NCBI RefSeq assembly: GCF_014837015.1
Contig: NZ_JACSPT010000006.1
Location: 114,576 to 178,575 of the forward strand
Reading direction: 5' to 3'
DNA from: Acinetobacter pecorum
GTDB lineage: Bacteria; Pseudomonadota; Gammaproteobacteria; Pseudomonadales; Moraxellaceae
DNA: 64,000 nt
Below, piece by piece: positions 8,499 to 18,787 of this stretch; position 1 is the stretch's first letter, and every line of letters starts with the position of its first letter. The notes below the pieces were generated by a model, which was not told the origin of the DNA, ran no database searches, and was given only the letters and a program-made list of their open reading frames with translations. The translations under genes were made by a program, and so were the position numbers.

Positions 8499-9872
8499 TT
8501 AATGTATCGCTTCTTTTGTCAATGGACTTGGCTTTACGCTAGACGTTGCAAGGACTTGGCCATCTACGGAAGTTTTTAAGTTCACCAGGAAAATTGCCAG
8601 CGCAGCGATCACGCCAGGAATCGCAATTGCAAAGAAGTTCATTTGATGCGGTAAATTCATGGTCAATAATGCGCCAGTAAGTACCGGACCCACAATCGCA
8701 CCAATACGTCCAATGCCTGATGCCCAGCCCATGCCGGTAGAACGTACCGTCGATGGATAATACTGTGCTACAAAGGTATACAGCAGGATTTGTGAACCAA
8801 TCGTTGCAGCACCTGCCACAGCAATCAGGGTATACAGCACGAATTGCGGACTGTTAAAGCCAAGCAGAATCAATGCCATAGCGCCACACAGGAACATAAT
8901 GGTCAGTACTTTTTTGATATGGAATCTATCCGCAAGATAGCCGCCACCAATCGCGCCCACCATTCCACCAATATTCAGGGCAAACAGGAAGATCATACTT
9001 GCGCCCAGCGAGTAGCCTGCTTGGATCATCAGTTTTGGTAACCAGCTGCCCAGTGCATAAACCATCAACAGACACATAAAGAATGCCAGCCAGAACATGA
9101 AGGTACTGAAGCTACGGCCTTGCTGAAACAGTGCTTTTAATGGCGCTTCATCCCCTTTTTGCACTTCATTCAGTACAAACTGGGTATCACTGGTAATGAC
9201 CTGTGTAGGAGAAATCTTTTGAATAATATGCTGTGCTTGAGCCGTTTGCTGCTTGTTAGTCAGATACATCAAGGATTCTGGCAAGTATTTCCAAATCAAT
9301 GGCAAAAGGAGCAGTGGAATACCGGCAAGCAGGAACATAATTTTCCAGCCAAATTGTGGCACCAGCCATGCACCCAGTAACGCAGAAGTCATCCCGCCAA
9401 TCGCATAACCACTAAACATCAGGGCAACCAGCGTACTGCGAATACGTTTAGGAGCATATTCGGTCATCAATGCCACCACATTAGGCATCACACCGCCAAT
9501 GCCAAGACCAGCCAGAAAACGTAAAATTCCAAATTCCACTGGAGATGTGGCGAAAGCCCCGATGAAGGTAAAACCGCTAAAAATCGCCACACAGATCATG
9601 ATCGTCTTTTTACGGCCTAACTTGTCGGATAGCGTTCCGAAGGTCATGGCACCGAACATCATCCCGAATAAGGCGGTACTGGCCAGCAGTCCGGCTTGCA
9701 CTGCGCTGAGCGACCATTCTTGCATCAGCAATGGTAATGCTACGCCGTAAATGACTAAGTCATAACCGTCAAAAATAATGATCAGCAAACACCAGATCAG
9801 TACCCCCCAGTGAAAGGGGGTAAACTTCGCCTCATCAATCAGCGTATTTATATTAACTTTATTTGTAGACAT
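8499..9872 (-). CDS. benK: Aromatic acid:H+ symporter (MFS, AAHS family), BenK-like
   Basis: A 457-residue, twelve-helix MFS permease. The FDGYD motif in helix 1 marks the aromatic acid:H+ symporter family. The loop 2-3 signature appears as GTLSDKLGRKKT, and its loop 8-9 repeat as GYLADRFHIKKV. The ATG at 9872 is preceded by TTTGGAGGTGGAG; an in-frame TTG twelve bases earlier is inferior. The relatives BenK, MucK, PcaK and VanK cannot be told apart by eye. Context favours benzoate or muconate: it is next to the BenM-like regulator and has an operator-like site at 9961-9975 in its promoter region. A second benzoate permease, BenE, lies inside the catabolic operon, so uptake is duplicated. Confidence 0.82.
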   Translation of the reverse strand: MSTNKVNINTLIDEAKFTPFHWGVLIWCLLIIIFDGYDLVIYGVALPLLMQEWSLSAVQAGLLASTALFGMMFGAMTFGTLSDKLGRKKTIMICVAIFSGFTFIGAFATSPVEFGILRFLAGLGIGGVMPNVVALMTEYAPKRIRSTLVALMFSGYAIGGMTSALLGAWLVPQFGWKIMFLLAGIPLLLLPLIWKYLPESLMYLTNKQQTAQAQHIIQKISPTQVITSDTQFVLNEVQKGDEAPLKALFQQGRSFSTFMFWLAFFMCLLMVYALGSWLPKLMIQAGYSLGASMIFLFALNIGGMVGAIGGGYLADRFHIKKVLTIMFLCGAMALILLGFNSPQFVLYTLIAVAGAATIGSQILLYTFVAQYYPSTVRSTGMGWASGIGRIGAIVGPVLTGALLTMNLPHQMNFFAIAIPGVIAALAIFLVNLKTSVDGQVLATSSVKPSPLTKEAIH

Positions 9873-9960
9873 CTCCACCTCCAAATTGTGAAGTTCAATT
9901 TATGAATGCCACAATGGAGAAAATGCGTAAGAATGTCCAAAACTGAATAGGCATGCTTCT

Positions 9961-9975
9961 ATACCTATAAAGTCT
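9961..9975 (-). promoter_or_regulatory. Candidate BenM/CatM operator upstream of the permease gene
   Basis: ATAC-CTATAAA-GTCT matches the ATAC-N7-GTAT consensus of BenM and CatM at 7 of 8 fixed positions. It is 89 bases upstream of the permease ATG. The consensus comes from published work on A. baylyi; binding here is inferred. Confidence 0.55.
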
Positions 9976-10091
9976 GGCTGAAGTTAAGTTGCTAAATTTA
10001 TTATAAAATATATTATAATAATCTTAACTTAGCCTGTGCTTACATGAATTTATCCGCTGTGCAGGATTGATTACGCTTCTAGATTGAACTA

Positions 10092-11006
10092 TTAAAATAC
10101 TGAACGATCGTACCTAATTGCTTCCAGATCATAGACTTGATAGACCGCATCAAACAGATAGCGGATGTATTCACTTTCATCCATGTTACGGATAGCCATG
10201 AATACTGGACTGACAGCGAACTCATCTAGAAGCGGAATGAAGTTCAGGTGGGCCAGTTTAATATTTTGTGCACTTTCCGGCACAATACAAATCCCTTCTC
10301 CGGCAGCTACAAAGCCTAGTGCCAACTGTAATTCACGTACGATACGGATATTTTTGGGTTCCAGGCCATACTCAGAAAAAATACCGCAGACCTGGGTGGC
10401 AAAATTCGCCTTGCCGCTATTGGGATATAAAAACAGTTGCTGATCAACCAGTTCAGAAAGATTTAAACCTTCTACCCGTTGCGCCATGCTATGACTGGAG
10501 TGTGCAGCGACCATCAGCCGTTCCTCACGCAGCAACACCCGTTTTACTGCCGGATCTGAAATTCTCAGACGCCCAAACCCTACATCAATCCGCCCTTCTT
10601 TCAGCGCCTGAATCTGTTCATGGGTATTCATCTCCATCATCTCGATCTTGAGATGTGGATGCTGCTGTTTGAATAAAAACAGAATGCGCGACAGCAAGCC
10701 AAACAATAAAGAGCCAACAAAACCGATAGTTATGGTCCGATCCGTAATGCCAATTCGCTTGGTCATCGACTTGATCTCTTCCGCATTAGACAAAAGTTTA
10801 ACAGCGTGCTGGTAAAAGAATTGACCGGCTTCAGTAGTTTTTAGAGGACGGCTACCACGCTCAAAGAGCTGAATATCGAGCTCTTGCTCTAGATTTTGGA
10901 TCTGTCGGCTCAAAGGTGGTTGAGCAATAAACAGTTTTTCTGCCGCTTTGGTAAAACTTTGTTCTTCGACGACGGCAACGAAGTAACGTAAATGTCTGAG
11001 TTCCAT
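10092..11006 (-). CDS. benM: LysR-type activator of benzoate/catechol genes, BenM-like
   Basis: A 304-residue LysR regulator. The N-terminal helix-turn-helix (SFTKAAEKLFIAQPPLSRQIQ, residues 17-37) is nearly that of BenM. The effector domain keeps Ser99 and Thr128, which contact cis,cis-muconate in BenM and CatM. It also has Arg160 and Tyr292 (aligned with BenM Tyr293), the pair forming BenM's second, benzoate-binding site; from memory CatM has His and Phe there. It is divergent from catB, the position occupied by catM in ADP1, so its place is CatM-like but its effector residues are BenM-like. It probably activates the whole cat-ben operon in response to muconate and benzoate, and may repress its own gene through the site at 11015-11029. 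Confidence 0.87.
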   Translation of the reverse strand: MELRHLRYFVAVVEEQSFTKAAEKLFIAQPPLSRQIQNLEQELDIQLFERGSRPLKTTEAGQFFYQHAVKLLSNAEEIKSMTKRIGITDRTITIGFVGSLLFGLLSRILFLFKQQHPHLKIEMMEMNTHEQIQALKEGRIDVGFGRLRISDPAVKRVLLREERLMVAAHSSHSMAQRVEGLNLSELVDQQLFLYPNSGKANFATQVCGIFSEYGLEPKNIRIVRELQLALGFVAAGEGICIVPESAQNIKLAHLNFIPLLDEFAVSPVFMAIRNMDESEYIRYLFDAVYQVYDLEAIRYDRSVF

Positions 11007-11014
11007 GGCACTGA

Positions 11015-11029
11015 ATACCTTTAAAGTAT
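11015..11029. promoter_or_regulatory. Perfect BenM/CatM operator (site 1 type)
   Basis: ATAC-CTTTAAA-GTAT is an exact match to the ATAC-N7-GTAT dyad described for BenM and CatM. It lies 8 bases before the regulator's start codon and 92 bases before catB, as expected for a recognition site that also permits autorepression. Confidence 0.75.
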
Positions 11030-11066
11030 AAAAAAATGCTAAATCGATCTTAGACCAATCAACATT

Positions 11067-11081
11067 ATTCTTTTAAGGTAT
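11067..11081. promoter_or_regulatory. Degenerate BenM/CatM operator overlapping the likely catB promoter
   Basis: ATTC-TTTTAAG-GTAT is the variant form known from the secondary BenM sites of A. baylyi. Its centre is 52 bases (about five helical turns) from that of the perfect site. It overlaps a possible -10 element (TATTCT, 11066-11071), and no good -35 element is visible, which fits an activator-dependent promoter. Confidence 0.6.
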
Positions 11082-11121
11082 ATCAAGTCAAAGCATTAAA
11101 GCAAGAATGTGAACCCGTATT

Positions 11122-12231
11122 ATGTATAAGTCAGTTGAAACCTTGCTGGTAGAAATTCCAACCATTCGCCCTCACAAGATGGCAGTGGCAACGATGCAAA
11201 CCCAGACCCTGGTATTAGTCAAAATCACCACTGAAGATGGTTACATCGGCTGGGGGGAAGCTACGACTATCGGTGGCTTGGGTTATGGCGATGAAAGCCC
11301 GGAAAGCGTCAAAGTTAATATCGAAACTTATTTTGCCCCACTTTTAAAAACATTATCCGGTTTAAATGTTGCACAGACATTACAAACAATCAAAAAGAAC
11401 ATTAATGGCAACCGTTTTGCCAAATGTGCAATGCAAACAGCACTTCTGGATATACAGGCACAACGCTTAGGTTTGCCATTAAGCGAAATCCTTGGTGGCC
11501 GCTTGCGTGACAGTATCCCGGTTCTTTGGGTATTGGCTTCGGGTAATACCGAAAAAGATATTGCTGAAGCGGAGAAAATGATTGCGGCAAAACGTCACAA
11601 CATTTTCAAACTTAAAATCGGTTCTCGTCCGGTTGAAGAAGATGTTGAACATGTGCTTGCAATCAAAAAATCCTTGGGTAAAGACGTTTCGATCCGTGTC
11701 GATGTCAACCGTGCCTGGTCAGAACTGGAAGCCATTAAAGGAATTCAATTATTGCAAGATGGTGGTGTTGATTTAATAGAACAGCCATGTGCAATTGATA
11801 ACCTAGACGCCATGCGCCGTCTGACCCGACGTTTTGATGTTGCCATCATGGCAGACGAATCGCTAATGGGTCCGCACTCAGCGTATGAGATTGCCAAACA
11901 AAATGGTTCATCTGTTTTTGCAGTCAAAGTTGCCCAGTCAGGTGGCCTGATTGAAGGTTGCGAAGTAGGCAAGATTGCCAAACTTGCAGGTATTGACCTG
12001 TATGGCGGCACCATGCTGGAAGGCCCTGTAGGCACTATTGCTTCGGCACATGTGTTCTCTACTTTTGAAAGTCTGGCATTTGGTACCGAGCTGTTTGGTC
12101 CTCTACTGCTGACTGAAGATATTTTGAAAACCCCACTCAACTATCAAAACTTTGAACTGGAGATTCCGAAAGGGCCAGGTCTGGGAATTGAGTTGGATGA
12201 AAACAAGATTGACAACTTGCGTCGTCAGTAA
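11122..12231 (+). CDS. catB: Muconate cycloisomerase
   Basis: A 369-residue enolase-superfamily enzyme that converts cis,cis-muconate to (+)-muconolactone in the ortho-cleavage pathway. The KxK motif FKLKIG provides Lys163 and the catalytic base Lys165. The metal ligands are Asp194 (RVDVNRAW), Glu220 (IEQP) and Asp245 (MADES), and Lys269 (VKVAQSGG) is the opposite-face base. Length is normal for the family. It is the first gene of a long co-directional series, divergent from the regulator, with BenM-type operators in the gap. No strong ribosome site precedes the ATG at 11122, but the N-terminus matches CatB. Confidence 0.95.
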   Translation: MYKSVETLLVEIPTIRPHKMAVATMQTQTLVLVKITTEDGYIGWGEATTIGGLGYGDESPESVKVNIETYFAPLLKTLSGLNVAQTLQTIKKNINGNRFAKCAMQTALLDIQAQRLGLPLSEILGGRLRDSIPVLWVLASGNTEKDIAEAEKMIAAKRHNIFKLKIGSRPVEEDVEHVLAIKKSLGKDVSIRVDVNRAWSELEAIKGIQLLQDGGVDLIEQPCAIDNLDAMRRLTRRFDVAIMADESLMGPHSAYEIAKQNGSSVFAVKVAQSGGLIEGCEVGKIAKLAGIDLYGGTMLEGPVGTIASAHVFSTFESLAFGTELFGPLLLTEDILKTPLNYQNFELEIPKGPGLGIELDENKIDNLRRQ

Positions 12232-12244
12232 TTAGGAGAAACCC

Positions 12245-12535
12245 ATGCTTTTTCAGGTACGTATGGATGTAAACATTCCACGTGATCTGCCAGTTGAACA
12301 GGCAAATGAAATTAAGGCTGTTGAAAAAGCCTATTCGCAGGAATTGCAACGTCAAGGCAAATGGCGTCATATCTGGCGCATCACGGGCCAGTACTCAAAC
12401 ATCAGTATTTTTGATGTTGAAAGCAATGAAGAGTTGCACGACCTGTTACAAGGCTTGCCTCTCTATCCTTACATGAATATTGAAGTGATGGCATTAAACC
12501 GTCACCCGTCTTCAGTTCGAGATGACGACAGTTAA
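12245..12535 (+). CDS. catC: Muconolactone delta-isomerase
   Basis: A 96-residue protein, the typical CatC length, which isomerises muconolactone to 3-oxoadipate enol-lactone. The N-terminus MLFQVRMDVNIP and the region WRHIWRITGQYSNISIFDV are characteristic. It begins 13 bases after catB with the site TTAGGAGAAACCC and is clearly translationally linked to it. CatC forms a decamer in characterised species. A small hairpin follows the gene before catA. Confidence 0.95.
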   Translation: MLFQVRMDVNIPRDLPVEQANEIKAVEKAYSQELQRQGKWRHIWRITGQYSNISIFDVESNEELHDLLQGLPLYPYMNIEVMALNRHPSSVRDDDS

Positions 12536-12550
12536 TTGAATGAGCGGATC

Positions 12551-12568
12551 GGGAGTCACCGGACTCCC
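12551..12568 (+). other. Hairpin between catC and catA
   Basis: GGGAGTC and GACTCCC form a perfect 7-bp stem with a 4-base loop. No T-run follows, so it looks like an RNA processing or stability element or a weak attenuator rather than a terminator. The 153-base catC-catA gap shows no clear BenM-type site. Confidence 0.5.
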
Positions 12569-12688
12569 CTTCCAAATCGAAAACAGAGGGTATTTCAACA
12601 AGGATTGTGGCCAGCCAGATTTAGCCAGCCAATAAAAGCTAAAAAGTGCGCCACGAAAAGATGAAAAACATACTTTAGGAGCAATAGT

Positions 12689-13609
12689 ATGAATCGCCAA
12701 GAAATTGATGCATTAGTTAAGCAAATGAACGTTGATACAGCGACAGGTCCTGTAGATGAACGTGTACAGCAAGTTGTTGTGCGTTTATTGGGTGATCTTT
12801 TCCAGGCTATCGAAGATCTTGATATTTCTCAGTCAGAACTATGGAAAGGCCTGGAATACTTTACTGATGCCGGTCAAGCGAATGAATTAGGTTTATTGGC
12901 TGCAGGCTTGGGGCTGGAACATTACTTAGACTTACGTGCTGATGAAGCAGATGCTAAAGCAGGTATTACTGGCGGTACGCCACGTACGATTGAAGGTCCG
13001 CTATATGTAGCTGGCGCACCTGAAACAGTAAGCTTTGCCCGTATGGATGATGGTTCTGAAGAAGGCAAAATCCCGACTTTAATCATTGAAGGTACAGTGA
13101 CTGATACTCATGGCAATCTCGTTGAAGGTGCCAAGGTTGAAATCTGGCATGCGAACAGCTTGGGCAATTACTCATTCTTTGACAAGTCACAGTCTGATTT
13201 TAACCTGCGTCGCAGCATCATTACTGATAGCGATGGTCAATATACTGCATTAACGACAATGCCAGTGGGTTATGGCTGTCCTCCAGAAGGTACCACCCAG
13301 TTCGTGCTGGACAAATTAGGCCGTCATGGTAACCGTCCATCACACGTCCATTACTTTGTGTCTGCCCCGGGTTACCGCAAGCTGACCACTCAATTCAACA
13401 TTGAAGGCGACCAATACCTGTGGGATGACTTTGCATTCGCTACCCGTGAAGGTCTGGTAGCAACTGCTGTAGACGTAACTGATGAAGCTGAAATTGCAAA
13501 ACGTGGCCTGAAAGGTCCTTTCAAATACATTCAATTCGATATTGAACTTGTGAAAGAGAAAACAGACGCACCTTCTACTGAAGTTGATCGTCGCCGCGCT
13601 AGCGCTTAA
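12689..13609 (+). CDS. catA: Catechol 1,2-dioxygenase
   Basis: A 306-residue intradiol dioxygenase that cleaves catechol to cis,cis-muconate. The Fe(III) ligands are visible as Tyr161 (GNYSFFD), Tyr195 (PVGYGCP), His219 and His221 (PSHVHYF). Residues 1-100 form the helical dimer-linker domain typical of catechol (not protocatechuate) dioxygenases. TTTAGGAGCAATAGT precedes the ATG. In ADP1 catA lies apart from the other cat genes; here it sits between catC and benA in one run. Confidence 0.95.
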   Translation: MNRQEIDALVKQMNVDTATGPVDERVQQVVVRLLGDLFQAIEDLDISQSELWKGLEYFTDAGQANELGLLAAGLGLEHYLDLRADEADAKAGITGGTPRTIEGPLYVAGAPETVSFARMDDGSEEGKIPTLIIEGTVTDTHGNLVEGAKVEIWHANSLGNYSFFDKSQSDFNLRRSIITDSDGQYTALTTMPVGYGCPPEGTTQFVLDKLGRHGNRPSHVHYFVSAPGYRKLTTQFNIEGDQYLWDDFAFATREGLVATAVDVTDEAEIAKRGLKGPFKYIQFDIELVKEKTDAPSTEVDRRRASA

Positions 13610-13620
13610 TACACTTGAGA

Positions 13621-13650
13621 AGCGGGATATGCATCGAGATATATCCCGCT
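13621..13650 (+). other. Hairpin between catA and benA
   Basis: AGCGGGATAT (13621-13630) and ATATCCCGCT (13641-13650) form a perfect 10-bp stem with a 10-base loop. It is followed by GACTTCCCCC and not by a T-run. It fills most of the catA-benA gap and leaves little room for a separate regulated ben promoter. Confidence 0.6.
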
Positions 13651-13681
13651 GACTTCCCCCTTGGAAAGTCGGAGAAAGGAC

Positions 13682-15066
13682 ATGCCTCGTATTCCCGTAA
13701 TTAACACCAGCCATTTAGACCGTATTGATGAATTACTGGTTGATGATTTTGAATCTGGTGAATTTAAACTGCACCGTTCGGTATTTACAGACCAGGCGCT
13801 GTTTGACCTTGAGATGAAATACATCTTTGAAGGTAACTGGGTTTATCTGGCGCATGAAAGCCAGATCCCAAACAATAACGACTTTTATACTACCTATATT
13901 GGCCGTCAGCCGATCATCATTGCACGTAACCGTCAAGGTGAACTGAATGCCATGATCAATGCCTGTTCGCATCGCGGTGCACAGTTATGCCGTAACAAGA
14001 AAGGCAATAAAGCAACCTATACTTGCCCGTTCCATGGCTGGACCTTCAATAACTCAGGTAAGTTATTAAAAGTTAAAGATCCGGCTGATGCGGGTTATTC
14101 AGACTGTTTTAACCAAGACGGCTCGCATGACCTGAAAAAAGTAGCACGTTTTGAAAACTACAAAGGCTTCCTGTTTGGCAGCTTGAATCCGGATGTCCCA
14201 GCTCTGGAAGAATACCTGGGCGAAGCGACCAAAATCATTGACATGATCGTAGGTCAGTCTGAACAGGGTCTGGAAGTTTTACGCGGTTCTTCGACTTATA
14301 CCTATGAAGGTAACTGGAAGCTGACTGCAGAAAATGGTGCTGACGGTTATCATGTGTCTGCCGTTCACTGGAACTATGCTGCAACGACTCAACAGCGTAA
14401 AGAAAAAGAAGCTGGCGATAACATCCGTGCCATGAGCGCAGGTTCATGGGGCAAGCAAGGCGGTGGTTCTTACGGTTTCGAACACGGTCACATGCTGCTT
14501 TGGACTCAATGGGCCAACCCTGAAGACCGTCCTAACTTTGCCAAGAAAGATGAATACACCGAAAAATACGGTGAAGCTATGGCGAAATGGATGATCGAGC
14601 GTTCACGTAACCTGTGTATCTATCCAAATGTTTACTTCATGGATCAGTTCGGTTCACAAATCCGTGTGCTGCGTCCGATCTCTGTCGATAAGACGGAAGT
14701 CACCATTTACTGTATCGGCCCTGTAGGTGAAGAACCTGAAGCCCGTACACGCCGTATCCGCCAGTATGAAGATTTCTTTAATGCTTCAGGTATGGCTACA
14801 CCAGACGATCTGGAAGAATTCCGTGCCTGTCAGGCAGGTTATGCCGGTATCGCGCTGGAATGGAATGACATGTGCCGTGGTTCCAAGCACTGGATCCATG
14901 GCCCTGATGATGCTGCCAATGAAATTGGTTTAAAACCAAAACTGTCTGGTATTAAAACCGAAGATGAAGGTTTATACCTGGCTCAGCACCAGTACTGGTT
15001 AGAACTGATGAAAAAAGGTATTGCGACCGAGAAAGAGATTGCAGCATCAACTGAAGGAGAAAACGC

Positions 15067-15070
<4 letters not shown>
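13682..15070 (+). CDS. benA: Benzoate 1,2-dioxygenase, large (alpha) subunit
   Basis: A 462-residue Rieske oxygenase alpha subunit which, with BenB and BenC, converts benzoate to its cis-1,2-dihydrodiol. The Rieske ligands are in CSHRGAQLC and CPFHGW. The mononuclear iron site is in [10 protein letters not shown], with the bridging Asp and two His. The ATG at 13682 is preceded by GGAGAAAGGAC; a longer frame from a TTG at 13661 is rejected. Its end overlaps benB by four bases (ATGA). Anthranilate or toluate dioxygenase would be the main alternatives, but the benD and benE neighbours settle it. Confidence 0.95.
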
Positions 15071-16667
<1,597 letters not shown>

Positions 16668-16685
16668 CTAGAGGGAATTTATTCA

Positions 16686-17471
16686 ATGTCTAATCGTCAA
16701 AGATTTGAAAATAAAGTTGTAATTGTGACCGGTGCCGCTCAGGGCATCGGGCGCGGTGTCGCACTGCAAGTGGCGAGCGAAGGCGCTCAAGTCGTCATGG
16801 CTGATCTTTCCCCCTATGTGGAAGAAGTTCTGGCTGAAATTGAAGCGACTGGCGGTGATGCGATAACCGTCAAAGCCAATCTGGAAACGTTTGCCGGTGC
16901 TCAATCAGTCGTTGAAAAAGCGCTAGAAACCTATGGTCGTGTCGATACGCTAATCAATAACGTCGGTGGTGCGATCTGGATGAAACCTTTCGAGGAATTT
17001 TCTGAAGAGGAAATTATCAAGGAAGTGAACCGTTCATTGTTCCCGACACTATGGTGCTGCCGTGCAGTTTTACCAGAAATGATTAAAAATCAGAAAGGTA
17101 CTATTGTAAACGTATCTTCTATTGCGACACGCGGTATTAACCGTGTTCCCTATTCAGCATCCAAAGGTGGCGTAAATGGCCTGACCGCTTCCCTTGCCTT
17201 TGAACATGCCAAAGATGGTATTCGCGTTAATGCCGTTGCAACGGGTGGCACCGAAGCACCTCCCCGTAAAGTACCGCGCAATACCAATCCACTGACTGAA
17301 TCTGAACAAGAATGGATGCAGCAAGTGGTAGATCAGACCATTGACCGTACGTTTATGGGTCGCTACGGCACTATTCAGGAGCAAGTGAATGCCATTCTAT
17401 TCCTGGCTTCCGATGAATCATCTTATATGACAGGTACTGTAGTACCGGTCGGTGGTGGAGATCAGGGCTAG
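16686..17471 (+). CDS. benD: Benzoate cis-diol dehydrogenase
   Basis: A 261-residue short-chain dehydrogenase that oxidises and decarboxylates 1,2-dihydroxycyclohexa-3,5-diene-1-carboxylate to catechol. It has the NAD motif TGAAQGIG (residues 15-22), the NNVGG motif, and the catalytic Ser with YSASKGG. It begins 18 bases after benC. The stop codon is contained in a small palindrome (17460-17479). It hands catechol to CatA, encoded just upstream in the same operon. Confidence 0.94.
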   Translation: MSNRQRFENKVVIVTGAAQGIGRGVALQVASEGAQVVMADLSPYVEEVLAEIEATGGDAITVKANLETFAGAQSVVEKALETYGRVDTLINNVGGAIWMKPFEEFSEEEIIKEVNRSLFPTLWCCRAVLPEMIKNQKGTIVNVSSIATRGINRVPYSASKGGVNGLTASLAFEHAKDGIRVNAVATGGTEAPPRKVPRNTNPLTESEQEWMQQVVDQTIDRTFMGRYGTIQEQVNAILFLASDESSYMTGTVVPVGGGDQG

Positions 17472-17479
17472 TCCTGATC
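17460..17479 (+). other. Palindrome at the benD stop codon
   Basis: GATCAGG (17460-17466) pairs with CCTGATC (17473-17479), a 7-bp stem with a 6-base loop containing the benD stop. It is the fourth junction hairpin in this operon and has no T-run. Confidence 0.4.
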
Positions 17480-17529
17480 ATCACGATTTTTGACAGGCTC
17501 ATGGTTCGACGCAAGGAGGCACATTACCA

Positions 17530-18750
17530 ATGAACACCCTGTTTCAGACATTAAAAAATGACTGGTCAATTTCAGCAACTGTTGCAGGATTTCTAGCAGT
17601 GCTGATTTCCTATTCAGGACCACTGATCATTTTTTTCCAGGCGGCGCAGCAAGCCCAGGTTTCCCCAGACATGATGATTTCATGGATTTGGGGAATTTCT
17701 ATTGGAGCTGCGCTCGCAGGTATCTTTTTATCAATTAAATACAAAATACCTGTCGTCACCGCCTGGTCTGCGCCCGGAACGGCTTTATTAGTCACGCTGT
17801 TTCCCGATATTTCGCTCAATGAAGCGGTTGCGGCCTATATCACCTCTGCTGTGGTGATTTTTCTCATTGGTATTACCGGTTATTTCGACAAATTGCTGTC
17901 CTGGATTCCTCAGGAAGTCGCTGCCGGAATGATGGCGGGGATTTTACTGCAGTTTGGTTTAGGACTGTTTACCGCGACCGATACCATGCCCTATATCGTC
18001 TTTGGCATGCTGGCAGTTTTTTTGCTGGCCAAGCGTTTCAGTCCACGTTATGCCATGGTCTGGGTGCTGGTTGCCGGTGTGATTTTAAGCATGCTGCTGG
18101 GCAAGATTAATCCGGTCACGGCAGATTTCAGTCTGGCAATTCCGCAATTTATTGCACCGGAATGGACCTGGAGTTCCACCCTGAATCTGGCCCTCCCGCT
18201 CATTCTGGTTAGCCTGTCTGGCCAGTTTTTACCGGGAATGGCCATTATCAAGATCAGTGGTTATGACATGCCTGCCAAGCCAATTATCAGTGCAACCAGT
18301 ATTGCCTCACTCGCAGTAGCCTGTGTGGGGGGGATTACTATTGTATTGGCCTCTATTACGGCAGCATTGTGTTTAGGCAAAGACGCGCACGAGCTGAAAG
18401 AAAAGCGTTATATCGCCGGGGTGGCGAATGGGCTTTTTTACATTTTAGGCGGCCTGTTTGCCGGCAGCATCGTCATGCTGTTTAGCCTGATGCCGAAGGA
18501 ATTAATTGCAGCTTTGGCAGGACTGGCCTTACTCGGAGCAATTGCCACTAACATCTCTATGGCGATGGGCAAAGAGTCGCAACGTGATGCCGCACTAATC
18601 ACTTTTTTAGCAACCGCTTCCGGCATGCATTTCTTGGGACTGAGTTCAGTCTTTTGGGGGATTTGTATTGGCCTGGTAGCACATTTTCTGCTGTCACAGA
18701 AAGACCGTAATGCTGTTCCGGTTGCAACATCAGATTCAAAACGAATTTAA
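17530..18750 (+). CDS. benE: Benzoate permease, BenE family
   Basis: A 406-residue inner-membrane protein of about twelve helices in the BenE benzoate:H+ symporter family. The start WSISATVAGFLAVLISYSGP, the segment TAWSAPGTALLV and the region YDMPAKPIISATSI are typical. AAGGAGGCACATTACCA precedes the ATG. It follows benD by 58 bases and is the last ben gene before catI, giving the operon a second benzoate importer besides the AAHS permease at 8499. Confidence 0.92.
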   Translation: MNTLFQTLKNDWSISATVAGFLAVLISYSGPLIIFFQAAQQAQVSPDMMISWIWGISIGAALAGIFLSIKYKIPVVTAWSAPGTALLVTLFPDISLNEAVAAYITSAVVIFLIGITGYFDKLLSWIPQEVAAGMMAGILLQFGLGLFTATDTMPYIVFGMLAVFLLAKRFSPRYAMVWVLVAGVILSMLLGKINPVTADFSLAIPQFIAPEWTWSSTLNLALPLILVSLSGQFLPGMAIIKISGYDMPAKPIISATSIASLAVACVGGITIVLASITAALCLGKDAHELKEKRYIAGVANGLFYILGGLFAGSIVMLFSLMPKELIAALAGLALLGAIATNISMAMGKESQRDAALITFLATASGMHFLGLSSVFWGICIGLVAHFLLSQKDRNAVPVATSDSKRI

Positions 18751-18787
18751 AGACATCCATTAGTTTAGGGTATGTAAGGACCAGATT

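Noticed and set aside
10268..10651. 127-codon plus-strand frame
   Set aside because: It is antisense to the BenM-like regulator and has the composition of a shadow frame.
12551..12568. Full terminator between catC and catA
   Set aside because: The 7-bp stem lacks a T-run, so complete termination is unlikely.
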